Shown piece after piece: positions 34,621-42,754 of a stretch of 64,000 bases of DNA. The DNA is from Pseudomonadota bacterium. GTDB taxonomy: Bacteria > Pseudomonadota > Gammaproteobacteria > Burkholderiales > Burkholderiaceae_E. The position numbers and the translations under genes were made by a program. The stretch covers positions 18,085 to 82,084 of the forward strand of contig CAUJHG010000026.1 of assembly GCA_963204785.1 (NCBI GenBank). Direction: 5' to 3'. Below the pieces are notes generated by a model, which saw only the letters and a program-made list of their open reading frames with translations, was not told the DNA's origin and searched no databases. Position 1 is the first letter of the stretch. Every line of letters starts with the position of its first letter.

Positions 34621-36108
34621 ATGTTGCGCAAGCTCGTCCTTGCACTGACCCTGGCCGTCGCCGCGGCGCTGCCGCCCGCCGCACATGCGCAGTCCGCCAG
34701 GGACAGTGTCGTGATCGGCATGACCCTCGAGCCGAACGGGCTCGACCCCACCGCAGGCGCCGCCTCGGCGATCGCCGAGGTGGTGCTCTACAACGTGTTC
34801 GAGACGCTGACGAAGATCCGCCAGGACGGCAGCGTCGCACCGCTGCTGGCCAGCAGCTGGACGGTCTCGCACGACAACCGCTCCTACACCTTCGCGCTGC
34901 GCAAGGGCGTGCGCTTCCACAACGGCGAGCCCTTCTCCTCGGCCACCGTGCGCTTCGCCTTCGAGCGCGCCGCTGCCGAGGGCAGCACCAACAAGGACAA
35001 GGCGGTGTTCGCGGGGATCGCCCGCATCGAGACGCCCGACGCCGACACCGTGGTGCTGCGCCTGAAGGAGCCGAACCCCGATCTGCTGTTCCTCCTCGGC
35101 CAGGCGACCGCGATCATCGTCGAGCCCAGGAGCGTGGCGACCAACGTCACCCAGCCGGTGGGCACCGGTCCGTACCGGCTGCAGAACTGGGCGAAGGGAT
35201 CGTCGCTGACGCTCGTGCGCTGGGACGGGTACCGTGACGCGTCTGCGGTGCGCATCGCGAAGGCAAGCTTCCGCTTCATCAGCGACCCGGCCGCCCAGGT
35301 CGCCTCGCTGCTGTCGGGCGACGTCGACGCCTTCCCGCGGGTGTCGGCGGCGCGCAGCCTCGACCAGTTCAAGGCCGACCGACGCTTCGCGGTCCTGGTC
35401 GGCGGCTCGCGCGCCAAGACCATCCTCGCGATCAACAACCGCCGCAAGCCGCTCGACGACGTCCGGGTGCGCCGCGCGATCGCCGCCGCGATCGATCGCA
35501 AGGCGGTGATCGAGGGCGCGGCCGACGGCTTCGGCACGCCGATCGGCAGCCACTACGTGCCCGGAGCGCCGGGCTACGTCGACACCACCGCGATCAACCC
35601 GTACGACCTTGCGAAGGCCAAGGCGCTGCTGCGCGAGGCGGGGGTGAGCACGCCGCTGCAGCTCACCTTGAAGCTGCCGCCGCCGCCTTATGCGCGCCAG
35701 GGCGGCGAGGTCATCGCGGCGCAGCTCGCCAAGGCGGGGATCGTCGCGAAGATCGAGAACCTGGAGTGGGCGCAGTGGCTCAGCGGGGTCTACACGAATC
35801 GCAACTACGACCTCACGATCGTCGCCCACGTCGAACCCTTCGACCTGGGCAACTTCGCCAAGGACAGCTACTACTGGGGCTACGACTCGCCCAGGTTCAA
35901 GGCGCTGTGGGCGAAGATCGGCAGCACCGAGGACGCAGCGCAGCGTGCGGCGCTGCTGGGCGACGCGCAGCGGATGATCGCGCAGGATGCGGTCGCCGCC
36001 TTCCTGTTCCAGCCGCAGCTGATCACGGTGGCCGACGCGCGCCTGCAGGGCCTGTGGAAGGACATGCCGGTGTTCGTCAACGACCTGTCGGCACTGTCCT
36101 GGCGCTGA
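34621..36108 (+). CDS. ABC transporter substrate-binding protein, family 5 (DppA/OppA type)
   Basis: A 495-residue periplasmic receptor. The N-terminus MLRKLVLALTLAVAAALPPA ending in AHAQ is a signal peptide. The mature protein contains GMTLEPNGLDPTAGAASAIA, LASSWTVSHDNRSYTFALRK followed by GVRFHNGEPF, and GTGPYRLQNWAKGSSLTLVR, all typical of solute-binding family 5. The binding pocket cannot be read for specificity. Unusually, the receptor gene comes last in the transporter operon instead of first. The 89-base gap before it may hold its own promoter. Because it follows the itaconate-type genes on the same transcript, a role in importing an organic acid or a conjugate is possible. Confidence 0.93.
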   Translation: MLRKLVLALTLAVAAALPPAAHAQSARDSVVIGMTLEPNGLDPTAGAASAIAEVVLYNVFETLTKIRQDGSVAPLLASSWTVSHDNRSYTFALRKGVRFHNGEPFSSATVRFAFERAAAEGSTNKDKAVFAGIARIETPDADTVVLRLKEPNPDLLFLLGQATAIIVEPRSVATNVTQPVGTGPYRLQNWAKGSSLTLVRWDGYRDASAVRIAKASFRFISDPAAQVASLLSGDVDAFPRVSAARSLDQFKADRRFAVLVGGSRAKTILAINNRRKPLDDVRVRRAIAAAIDRKAVIEGAADGFGTPIGSHYVPGAPGYVDTTAINPYDLAKAKALLREAGVSTPLQLTLKLPPPPYARQGGEVIAAQLAKAGIVAKIENLEWAQWLSGVYTNRNYDLTIVAHVEPFDLGNFAKDSYYWGYDSPRFKALWAKIGSTEDAAQRAALLGDAQRMIAQDAVAAFLFQPQLITVADARLQGLWKDMPVFVNDLSALSWR

Positions 36109-36136
36109 GCGCGCGGGGCAGCCGGCGCTGCGGCCA

Positions 36137-36784
36137 TCAGCCGGTCACCAGGTCGGCGACGTGCGCGTCGTCGGCCCAGTCGAGGATCTCGACCGCATCG
36201 TCGCGCACCCGGATGCGGTTGATCCCGGCGTTCGGGATCAGGCAGTCGCGCGGCCCGCTGGGTGGCAGGCCGTGCGCGGCGCGCCAGATCATGTCGAGCA
36301 CGCCGCCGTGCGTCACCACCGCGATGGTGCGTCCGGCAGACTGGTGCGCCACTGTCAGCAGCGCGCCGATCACCCGCGCCTGGAAGGCGCGCGGGGTCTC
36401 GCCTCCCGGGGGCGCCCAGTCGGCGTCGTGCCGCCGCCAGGCCTCCCACTCCCGGGGATAGCGGGCGATCACCTCCTGGAAGGCGAGCCCTTCGAAGACT
36501 CCGAAACCCTGCTCGCGCCACGGCGCCATCGGCATTGCCGGCAGGCCCAGTCGAGCTTCGCTCGGCGCTGCGGTCTGGCGCGTGCGGGTGAGGTCGCTGC
36601 AGACGAGTTCGTCCAGCCGCTCGGCTGCCAGGCGCTGGGCCAGCCGGCTCGCCTGCAGGCGGCCCAGCGGATTCAGCGGCGCGTCGATCTGACCCTGGAA
36701 GCGCGGCTCCCGGTTGAGGTCGGTCTGGCCGTGCCGGATCAGCAGCAGATCGGCAGCGGCGCGGGGCGGGTGCGGCGTGCTCAG
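36137..36784 (-). CDS. histidine phosphatase family protein (probable CTG start)
   Basis: A phosphoglycerate-mutase-like histidine phosphatase of about 215 residues. The nucleophile motif LLLIRHGQTDLNREPRFQGQ starts near residue 13 (His18 if the start is right), the general acid lies in WREQGFGVFEGLAFQE and the second His is in IAVVTHGGVLDMIW. CobC or broad-specificity acid phosphatases are the nearest functional types. No ATG, GTG or TTG exists between the RHG motif and a point deep inside the upstream gene. CTG 36784 overlaps the stop of the acyl-CoA synthetase gene (CTGA) and has GAGGAG eight bases upstream, so I propose it as the start. Start position is less certain than identity. Confidence 0.82.
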   Translation of the reverse strand: MSTPHPPRAAADLLLIRHGQTDLNREPRFQGQIDAPLNPLGRLQASRLAQRLAAERLDELVCSDLTRTRQTAAPSEARLGLPAMPMAPWREQGFGVFEGLAFQEVIARYPREWEAWRRHDADWAPPGGETPRAFQARVIGALLTVAHQSAGRTIAVVTHGGVLDMIWRAAHGLPPSGPRDCLIPNAGINRIRVRDDAVEILDWADDAHVADLVTG

Positions 36785-38469
36785 CGGAACTGCTCCTCGA
36801 GGAACTCCTCCGGGCTGCGCGCTCCGTGCTCGGGCCGCGCATTCTCCTGGCCGCGCAGCTCGACGCGGCGGATCTTCCCGGAGATGGTCTTGGGCAGGTC
36901 GCTGAACTCGATCCGGCGAACCAGCTTGTAGGCCGAGACGCGCTCGCGAACGAAGCGGAAGATGCTTGCCGCGGTTTCGGCGTTCGGGGCGTGACCGGGG
37001 GCAGGGATGACGTAGGCCTTGGGAACGTAGCCACGCACCGGATCCGGCGAGGGCACCACTGCGGCCTCGGCAACTGCCGGGTGCTCGATCAGCACGCTCT
37101 CGAGTTCGAAGGGACTGATCCGGTAGCCGGAAGCCTTGAAGACGTCGTCGGCGCGGCCGACGTAGGTGATGTATCCGTCGGCATCGCGCGAGCCCACGTC
37201 GCCGGTGTGGTAGTGGCCGTCGCGCATCACCTCGGCGGTCTTCTCGGGGTCGTCGGCGTAGCCGGTCATCAGGGCGAGCGGACGGCGGGAGAGATCGATG
37301 CAGATCTCGCCTTCGTCGGCAGGCTGGCCGTCGGGATCGAGCAGCACGATCGGGTAGCCGGGGAGCGGGCGGCCCATCGATCCGGGCTTCACCGGGGCGC
37401 CCGGAGGGTTGCCGACCTGCGCGGTGGTCTCGGTCTGACCGTAGCCGTCGCGGATGGTGATCTTCCACGCGGCGCGCACCTGCTCGATCACCTCCGGGTT
37501 CAGCGGCTCGCCTGCGGAGATCAGTTCGCGCAGCTTGACCGGCCAGCCTGCGAGGTTCTCCTGGATCAGCATCCGCCAGACCGTCGGCGGCGCGCACAGC
37601 GTGTCGACCTCGTGCTTCACCAGGGTCTCGAGGATCGCCGGCCCGTTGAAGCGCGAGTAGTTGTAGATGAACACGCAGGCCTGCGCGTTGAACGGGGCGA
37701 AGAAGCAGCTCCACGCGTGCTTGGCCCAGCCCGGGGAGCTCACCGTCCAGTGCAGATCGCCCGGCTGCAGCCCGAGCCAGTACATGGTGGCGAGGTGACC
37801 CACCGGGTAGCTCTGGTGCGTGTGCCGCACCAGCTTCGGGCGCGCGGTGGTGCCGGAAGTGAAGTACTCGAGCAGCGCGTCGGTCGCCTGCGTGACGCCC
37901 TCGGCGCGAAAGTCCGCGGGCTCGCCGGCACCGTCGGCGAAGTCGATCCAGCCGGCGCGTGGGCTCACGCAGATGCGGTTGATTCCGGTGAGCACCGCTG
38001 CCGGAAGCTCGTCGACGCGGCCGGCGCCGGAGTCGTTGGTGATGATGTGGCGCACCTTGCCGCGCGAGAGCCGATCGGCGAGGTCGTCTCCCGAGAGCAG
38101 CGTGGTGGCGGGAATCAGCACGGCACCGAGCTTGATTGCCGCGAGCATCGACTCCCACAGCGGCACTTCGTTGCCGAGCATCAGCAGGATGCGGTCGCCG
38201 CGCTTCGCACCGAGCCGGGCGAGGAAGTTCGCGACCTGGCCGGAGCGGGCCGAGAGCTGCGCGTAGCTGAGCCTGGCCTGCGCACCGGACTCCTCGACGA
38301 TGTGCAGCGCCGGTGCGGTGTTGTCCCGGGCGATCACGTCGAAGTAATCGAGCGCCCAGTTGAAGCGTTCGAGTTGCGGCCAGGCGAAGCCGGCCACCGC
38401 GGCGGCGTAGTCGGTGCGCGTGGCCAGCAGGTGGTCGCGCGCTACGAGGAAGCGTTGCAGTTCGGACAT
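36781..38469 (-). CDS. acyl-CoA synthetase (AMP-forming), medium-chain/aromatic acid type
   Basis: A 562-residue adenylate-forming ligase. It begins MSELQRFLVARDHLLATRTD and contains the P-loop LLEYFTSGTTARPKLVRHTH (about residue 200), the adenylate motif DGYGQTETTAQVGN, the hinge-region YVGRADDVFKASGYRISPFE and the C-terminal Lys motif DLPKTISGKIRRVELR. The arrangement resembles mitochondrial-type medium-chain acyl-CoA synthetases (AcsM) and benzoate-CoA ligases. It activates a free acid with ATP and CoA. The substrate cannot be fixed from sequence. Its stop overlaps the histidine phosphatase gene downstream. The gene is followed by the end of the ABC importer operon on the other strand. Confidence 0.92.
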   Translation of the reverse strand: MSELQRFLVARDHLLATRTDYAAAVAGFAWPQLERFNWALDYFDVIARDNTAPALHIVEESGAQARLSYAQLSARSGQVANFLARLGAKRGDRILLMLGNEVPLWESMLAAIKLGAVLIPATTLLSGDDLADRLSRGKVRHIITNDSGAGRVDELPAAVLTGINRICVSPRAGWIDFADGAGEPADFRAEGVTQATDALLEYFTSGTTARPKLVRHTHQSYPVGHLATMYWLGLQPGDLHWTVSSPGWAKHAWSCFFAPFNAQACVFIYNYSRFNGPAILETLVKHEVDTLCAPPTVWRMLIQENLAGWPVKLRELISAGEPLNPEVIEQVRAAWKITIRDGYGQTETTAQVGNPPGAPVKPGSMGRPLPGYPIVLLDPDGQPADEGEICIDLSRRPLALMTGYADDPEKTAEVMRDGHYHTGDVGSRDADGYITYVGRADDVFKASGYRISPFELESVLIEHPAVAEAAVVPSPDPVRGYVPKAYVIPAPGHAPNAETAASIFRFVRERVSAYKLVRRIEFSDLPKTISGKIRRVELRGQENARPEHGARSPEEFLEEQFR

Positions 38470-38558
38470 CGGTGTCTCCTGGAACCCGGCGAGGGTCCTC
38501 GCCGGACTGCGGTCGAGTTTCGGTCGAGTTTAGCAGCGGGTCGTCGGCGCGCTGCTCC

Positions 38559-39542
38559 TCAGCCGGACAGCGGCGCGAAGTCGTAGCCCCGGCCGCGCCG
38601 CTCCAGCCGGCCGACTCCCGGCCGGGGCAGGTGGAAGCCGGCAACCAGCAGGCCCTCGGCGACGGCCATCTCCATCACGCGGCGGCGCGTCCGGCGCGCA
38701 GCATCGGCGTCCATGTCGAAGCTCACCGCCCAGTCGGGATTGCGCACGAAGAGCGCGGCGACGTTGGTGAGATCGCCCCAGTAGAGCAGGCGCTGCCCGC
38801 CCTCGGTGAGCATGAACATCGTGTGGCCTGGGGTGTGGCCGTAGGCGGCGACTGCGGTGATTCCCGGCAGCAGTTCCCGTCCCGGCACGAAGCGCTCGAC
38901 CGATGCCGCCATCGGCGCGAACACGCGACGCACCGCAGTGAAGGCGCCGCGCTGCGCGATCGGCGCCGCGTTCATCCGGGCGTCGTCCATCCACCAGTTC
39001 CACTCGGCAGCCGGCACCAGGACGCGCGCCTTCGGGAACACCGCATTCCCCTGGCGATCGCGCAGGCCGTTGATGTGGTCGCCGTGGAAGTGGGAGATCA
39101 GCACCGTGTCGATCGAGGCAGGGTCGACCCCGGCGCCTTCGAGGTGGACGAGCAGCCGTCCCGAGGTCGGTGCGCCGAAGCCGCCGGTGCCGGCGTCGAT
39201 CAGCACCCGGTTCGCTCCGGTGTCGACCAGCAGCGCGCTCAGCGGGATCGAGATCCGGTCGGTGGGCAGTCCGGCGTCGCGCAGTGCCGCCTGCACCTGC
39301 CCGAGCGGCGCGTTGCGCACGAAGCCTTCGCGCAGCGGCATCTCGAAGCTGCCGTCCGACACCGAGCTGACCGTCCAGCGGCCCAGCGGCAAGCGCGCGA
39401 GCCCGGGGCCGGGACGCGGCAGCGCCGGTGCACCGGTCGGCTGCGCGGCGCCGGGCGCGGGGACGGGCGCCGCGCAGCCGGCCAGCCCGGCCGCGCCGAG
39501 GGCTGCGCCGAGGCTCAGGAAGGACCTGCGCTCGCGGGACAT
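38559..39542 (-). CDS. metallo-beta-lactamase fold hydrolase, exported lipoprotein
   Basis: A 327-residue MBL-fold protein. The metal motif HFHGDHINGL holds His151, His153, Asp155 and His156; later ligands lie in AYGHTPGHTMFML and LYWGDLTN. The N-terminus MSRERRSFLSLGAALGAAGL followed by AGC looks like a twin-arginine-type signal ending in a lipobox (Cys23), so the mature enzyme should be a periplasmic lipoprotein. These exported MBL proteins include lactonases and esterases; the substrate is unknown. It lies between an acyl-CoA synthetase gene and an enoyl-CoA hydratase gene on the same strand, with 70-90-base gaps, so co-regulation is possible. Confidence 0.9.
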   Translation of the reverse strand: MSRERRSFLSLGAALGAAGLAGCAAPVPAPGAAQPTGAPALPRPGPGLARLPLGRWTVSSVSDGSFEMPLREGFVRNAPLGQVQAALRDAGLPTDRISIPLSALLVDTGANRVLIDAGTGGFGAPTSGRLLVHLEGAGVDPASIDTVLISHFHGDHINGLRDRQGNAVFPKARVLVPAAEWNWWMDDARMNAAPIAQRGAFTAVRRVFAPMAASVERFVPGRELLPGITAVAAYGHTPGHTMFMLTEGGQRLLYWGDLTNVAALFVRNPDWAVSFDMDADAARRTRRRVMEMAVAEGLLVAGFHLPRPGVGRLERRGRGYDFAPLSG

Positions 39543-39612
39543 CGTGGCCTCCTCATGCGTGGCGACGGGTCCGGCAGGCGACGGGGTCGCCGCCTGCGGC
39601 GGGCCCTCCGGT

Positions 39613-40422
39613 TCAGGCTCCGGCGGCGCGGCGCGCCTTTCGCGCCGCCTGGAACTCGCCCATCATGCGCGTCGGCTCGGGGCTGTCCCAGGCCGCGGCG
39701 AAGGCGTCGATCCCGGCGCGCACCGCCTCGCGCATCGGAAGATCCTCCCAGCGCCGGATCAGCTGCTTCTGCAGGCGGACCGCTTCGGCGCCGGTGTGCA
39801 GCAGGCTGTCGATCCAGCGGTCGACCGTCGCGTCGAGCTGCGCCGCGGGGACCACCCGCTCGACCATGCCCCAGGCCAGGGCTTCGTCCGTGCCGAAGTT
39901 TTCGCCCAGCAGCAGCATCTCGCGCGCGCGTCCCCAGCCCACCAGGCCCGGCAGCAGCGCTGCCTCGACCACCGACGGGATGCCCAGCTTGACCTCGGGC
40001 ATGCCGAACTGCGCACCCTCGGCGGCGACGCGAAGGTCGCAGGCTGCCGCCAGCTCCAGGCCGGCCCCCAGCGTGAAGCCCTGGATGCGCGCGATCACCG
40101 GCACCGGCAGCTCGCGCACCGCGTGGCAGCAGCGATGCACCCGCGTGATGAAGGCGCGCGCGGCCTCGCCGTCGGTCACCGCCGCCATCTCGTCGATCGC
40201 CGCGCCACCGACGAAGGCCTTCTCGCCCGCACCGGTGATCACGAGCGCGCGCAGGCCTTCGGTGGCCGCCAGCGCCTCGACCTTGTCGACGAACTCGGTC
40301 ATCAGCGCGCTGTTCAGGCTGTTGAGGCGGCGTTCGTTGTCGATGGTCAGGTGGGCGATCCTTGCGCCCGGGGGGCGCTCCTCGATGCGTACCTTCACGC
40401 CCTGCGGTCGCGGGTCCGGCAT
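39613..40422 (-). CDS. enoyl-CoA hydratase/isomerase family protein
   Basis: A 269-residue crotonase-fold protein. The oxyanion-hole segments are EKAFVGGAAIDEMA (about residues 67-80) and IQGFTLGAGLELAAACDLRV (113-132). Both catalytic glutamates of hydratases are present: Glu123 in GAGLELA and Glu143 in GMPEVKLGIPS. It should therefore be competent for syn-addition of water to a 2-enoyl-CoA. It starts MPDPRPQGVKVRIEERPPGA and ends in a basic tail AARKARRAAGA. Neighbours on the same strand are the MBL lipoprotein gene downstream and an SDR gene 221 bases upstream. Confidence 0.92.
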   Translation of the reverse strand: MPDPRPQGVKVRIEERPPGARIAHLTIDNERRLNSLNSALMTEFVDKVEALAATEGLRALVITGAGEKAFVGGAAIDEMAAVTDGEAARAFITRVHRCCHAVRELPVPVIARIQGFTLGAGLELAAACDLRVAAEGAQFGMPEVKLGIPSVVEAALLPGLVGWGRAREMLLLGENFGTDEALAWGMVERVVPAAQLDATVDRWIDSLLHTGAEAVRLQKQLIRRWEDLPMREAVRAGIDAFAAAWDSPEPTRMMGEFQAARKARRAAGA

Positions 40423-40643
40423 GGTCTGATCCTCGTTCTCGATACCGCTCTTGGCGCGGGTCGGCGGCAGCCTTCGGGCGGGCGGCGGACGCCCGGGGCA
40501 GTGCGGTCCGTTGCGGACCTCCCTTCACGGATCTGCCGATCTTAGCGCAGGCGTCCTCGGAAACCGCGAGCTCGCGAGCCCCGATGCCCGAGCGGCATCG
40601 TCAGGCACGACCGGCGCCCGTCGCGCAGACGGGCGCCGGCCTA

Positions 40644-41447
40644 TCACTTCAGGCGCGATGCGAACCTGCGCATGCCGCCGAGCCAGCGATCGTAGTCGCC
40701 GGCCTTGCGGCGGAAGTAGTCGATCACCTCCGGGTGCGGCAGGATCAGGAAGGCCTCGGAGTCGATCCCCTCGACGCAGGCCTGCGCCACTGCCTCGGGC
40801 GAGACCACGCCGTCGGTGCGTGCCGCGGTGGATGCGGGCCGATCCTGGATCATCGGGGTGTCGACCGCCTGCGGGCAAAGCACCGACACCCTGATCCCGT
40901 CGGAGCCGTGGCGGATGGCCAGCCACTCGGCGAGTGCGATCGCGGCGTGCTTGCTGACCGCGTACGCAGCCGAAGGCAGCGAGGTGATCAGGCCCGCGGC
41001 CGATGCGGTGCTCAGCAGGTAGCCCCCGCCGCGCGCCTTCATTCCAGGAATCGCCGCGCGTGCCGCGTACAGGTGCGCCATCACGTGCACCTGCCAGTTC
41101 AGGTCCCAGTCGGCATCGGGCGCGTTCTCGTCGCCGTCGCGGATCAGTCCGGCGTTCGAGAAGAACACGTCGGGACCCCCGAAGCGTTCCTCGGCCGCGG
41201 CCACCAGCGCTCGCACGTGCGCCTCGTTGCCGACGTCGCCCGGCACCGCGAGCGCGGGCACCGGCGCGCCGGCGCCCGCTCCGTCGCGCGACAGCGCGGC
41301 GGCGAGCGCCTCGAGCCCTGCCGCCTGGCGCGGCAGGTCGGCGAGCACCAGCCCGCGCGGGCGCTCGGCGGCGAAGCGCAGCGCGAGCGCCCGGCCGATG
41401 CCGCTGGCTGCGCCGGTGATCACGATGGTCTTGTCGGTCAGTTTCAC
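40644..41447 (-). CDS. short-chain dehydrogenase/reductase
   Basis: A 267-residue classical SDR starting at GTG 41447 (VKLTDKTIVITGAASGIGRA), with GAGGAG six bases upstream. The nucleotide motif TGAASGIG is at residues 11-18, NAG lies in FFSNAGLIRD and the catalytic Tyr and Lys are in YAVSKHAA, with Ser in LLSTASAAGLIT. Asp or Arg after the second strand (VLADLP) suggests NAD preference. The C-terminus EVIDYFRRKAGDYDRWLGGM is found in SDRs often placed near fatty or aromatic acid genes, but the substrate is unknown. It is divergent from a Bug-type receptor gene. A very strong GC hairpin lies directly upstream of its ribosome binding site. Confidence 0.9.
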   Translation of the reverse strand: MKLTDKTIVITGAASGIGRALALRFAAERPRGLVLADLPRQAAGLEALAAALSRDGAGAGAPVPALAVPGDVGNEAHVRALVAAAEERFGGPDVFFSNAGLIRDGDENAPDADWDLNWQVHVMAHLYAARAAIPGMKARGGGYLLSTASAAGLITSLPSAAYAVSKHAAIALAEWLAIRHGSDGIRVSVLCPQAVDTPMIQDRPASTAARTDGVVSPEAVAQACVEGIDSEAFLILPHPEVIDYFRRKAGDYDRWLGGMRRFASRLK

Positions 41448-41464
41448 TGGATCTCCTCGTCGAG

Positions 41465-41486
41465 GCGGCCGCCGGAGCCGGCGGCC
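41465..41486. repeat. perfect GC hairpin in the 5' region of the SDR gene
   Basis: CGGCCGCCGG (41465-41474) and CCGGCGGCCG (41477-41486) pair over 10 bp with two bases between them. It lies 17 bases upstream of the SDR start, next to the ribosome binding site, in the gap shared with the divergent Bug receptor gene. It could fold in the SDR leader mRNA. Confidence 0.55.
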
Positions 41487-41682
41487 GGGTCGGCTCCGAT
41501 GGTAGAGGGGAAGCCGGGCGGCCATGCCCGGGTTTTCCCGCAGTCTGTCAGAATCCGGACCCGGGCGGTCCGGTCGTCGAATGACGAAGGATGGCCGGCC
41601 CATGCGCCCAGTGGCGAGGAATCCGCGGAATCCCGACGCGCCGACACGATCGGCGATCCGCCCCGACGAGGACACAAGAGCC

Positions 41683-42687
41683 ATGAAGACAGCCCCGAGC
41701 GTGCCGCACGGCACTGGTCGACGCACCCTGCTGCGGCTGGTCGCAGCCTCCGGTGCGGCGGCCGTGCTTCCAGCCCTGGCCGCGGATCCCTGGCCGAGCC
41801 GCACGATCCGGCTGGTCGTCCCCTATCCGCCCGGCGGCCCCACCGACACCTCCGCGCGCATCCTCGCCGCCACGCTGGCGGAGCGCCTGAAGCAGAAGGT
41901 GATCGTCGACAACAAGCCGGGCGCTTCCGGGTCGATCGGAATCGAGAACGTGGTGCGCAGCGCGCCCGACGGCTACACCCTCGGTGTGCTCGCGAACCCG
42001 ACGCTGATGAGTCCGCTGCTCGGCGTCAAGCAGAGCTACGACGTGCTGCGCGGCACCACTCCGATCGGACTGGCATACGAGATCCCGCTGGTGCTGATGA
42101 TCAACGAGAAGGCGCTGCCCGGGGTGACGAACGTGCGCGAACTGCTCGCGAAGGGCAAGGCGGCGCCGAAGCCGCTCGCCTACGCGACGCCCGGGGTCGG
42201 CAGCTTCTCGCACCTGATCACCGAGTCGCTCGAGGCGCTGACGGGAGTCGAGTTCGAGCACGTCTCGTACAAGGGCAGCGCGCCCGCGATCGCCGATGTG
42301 ATCGCGGGCCACGTTCCGATCATGTTCTCGGACATGATCGCCGCGCTTCCGCACATCAAGGCCGGCAAGCTGCGCGCGCTCGCGGTGGCGTCTGCCGCGC
42401 GCACCAGCTTCACGCCGGACGTGCCCACGCTGAAGGAGCAGGGCTACCCGCTCGAGGCCTTCAGCTGGGGCGGCCTGGCCGGGCCTCCGGGGCTGCCCGC
42501 GCCGATCGTCGAGCGCCTGAGCGCCGAGCTCGAGGCCGCGCTCGCGGATCCTTCGGTCCGCGAGAAGCTGATGGCCGCGGGCTGCCAGCCGTTCTGGAGC
42601 ACGCCGGCGAAATTCCAGGAGCACCTGCTCGCGGACCACGCGAAGTGGAGCAAGGTGATCCAGGAGCGCGGGATCCGCGTGGAGTGA
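41683..42687 (+). CDS. Bug/TctC-family tripartite tricarboxylate receptor
   Basis: A 334-residue periplasmic receptor. The N-terminus carries a twin-arginine-like GRRTLLRLVAASGAAAVLPA signal ending ALAAD. The mature protein begins PWPSRTIRLVVPYPPGGPTD, the Bug signature, then PGASGSIGIENVVRSAPDGY and LAYATPGVGSFSHLITESLE. The two Asp-containing loops that usually hold a carboxylate are visible (PPGGPTD and GASGSIG). No TctA or TctB membrane gene is nearby, as is common for the many orphan Bug receptors of Burkholderiales. The ligand is likely an organic acid or aromatic, which one is unknown. Confidence 0.93.
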   Translation: MKTAPSVPHGTGRRTLLRLVAASGAAAVLPALAADPWPSRTIRLVVPYPPGGPTDTSARILAATLAERLKQKVIVDNKPGASGSIGIENVVRSAPDGYTLGVLANPTLMSPLLGVKQSYDVLRGTTPIGLAYEIPLVLMINEKALPGVTNVRELLAKGKAAPKPLAYATPGVGSFSHLITESLEALTGVEFEHVSYKGSAPAIADVIAGHVPIMFSDMIAALPHIKAGKLRALAVASAARTSFTPDVPTLKEQGYPLEAFSWGGLAGPPGLPAPIVERLSAELEAALADPSVREKLMAAGCQPFWSTPAKFQEHLLADHAKWSKVIQERGIRVE

Positions 42688-42754
42688 GCTCTGGCGGGCC
42701 ACGGCCCGGGGCAGGGGTCGCGCGGACCGCAGGGCCCCTGGCCGAGGCCTCGGC

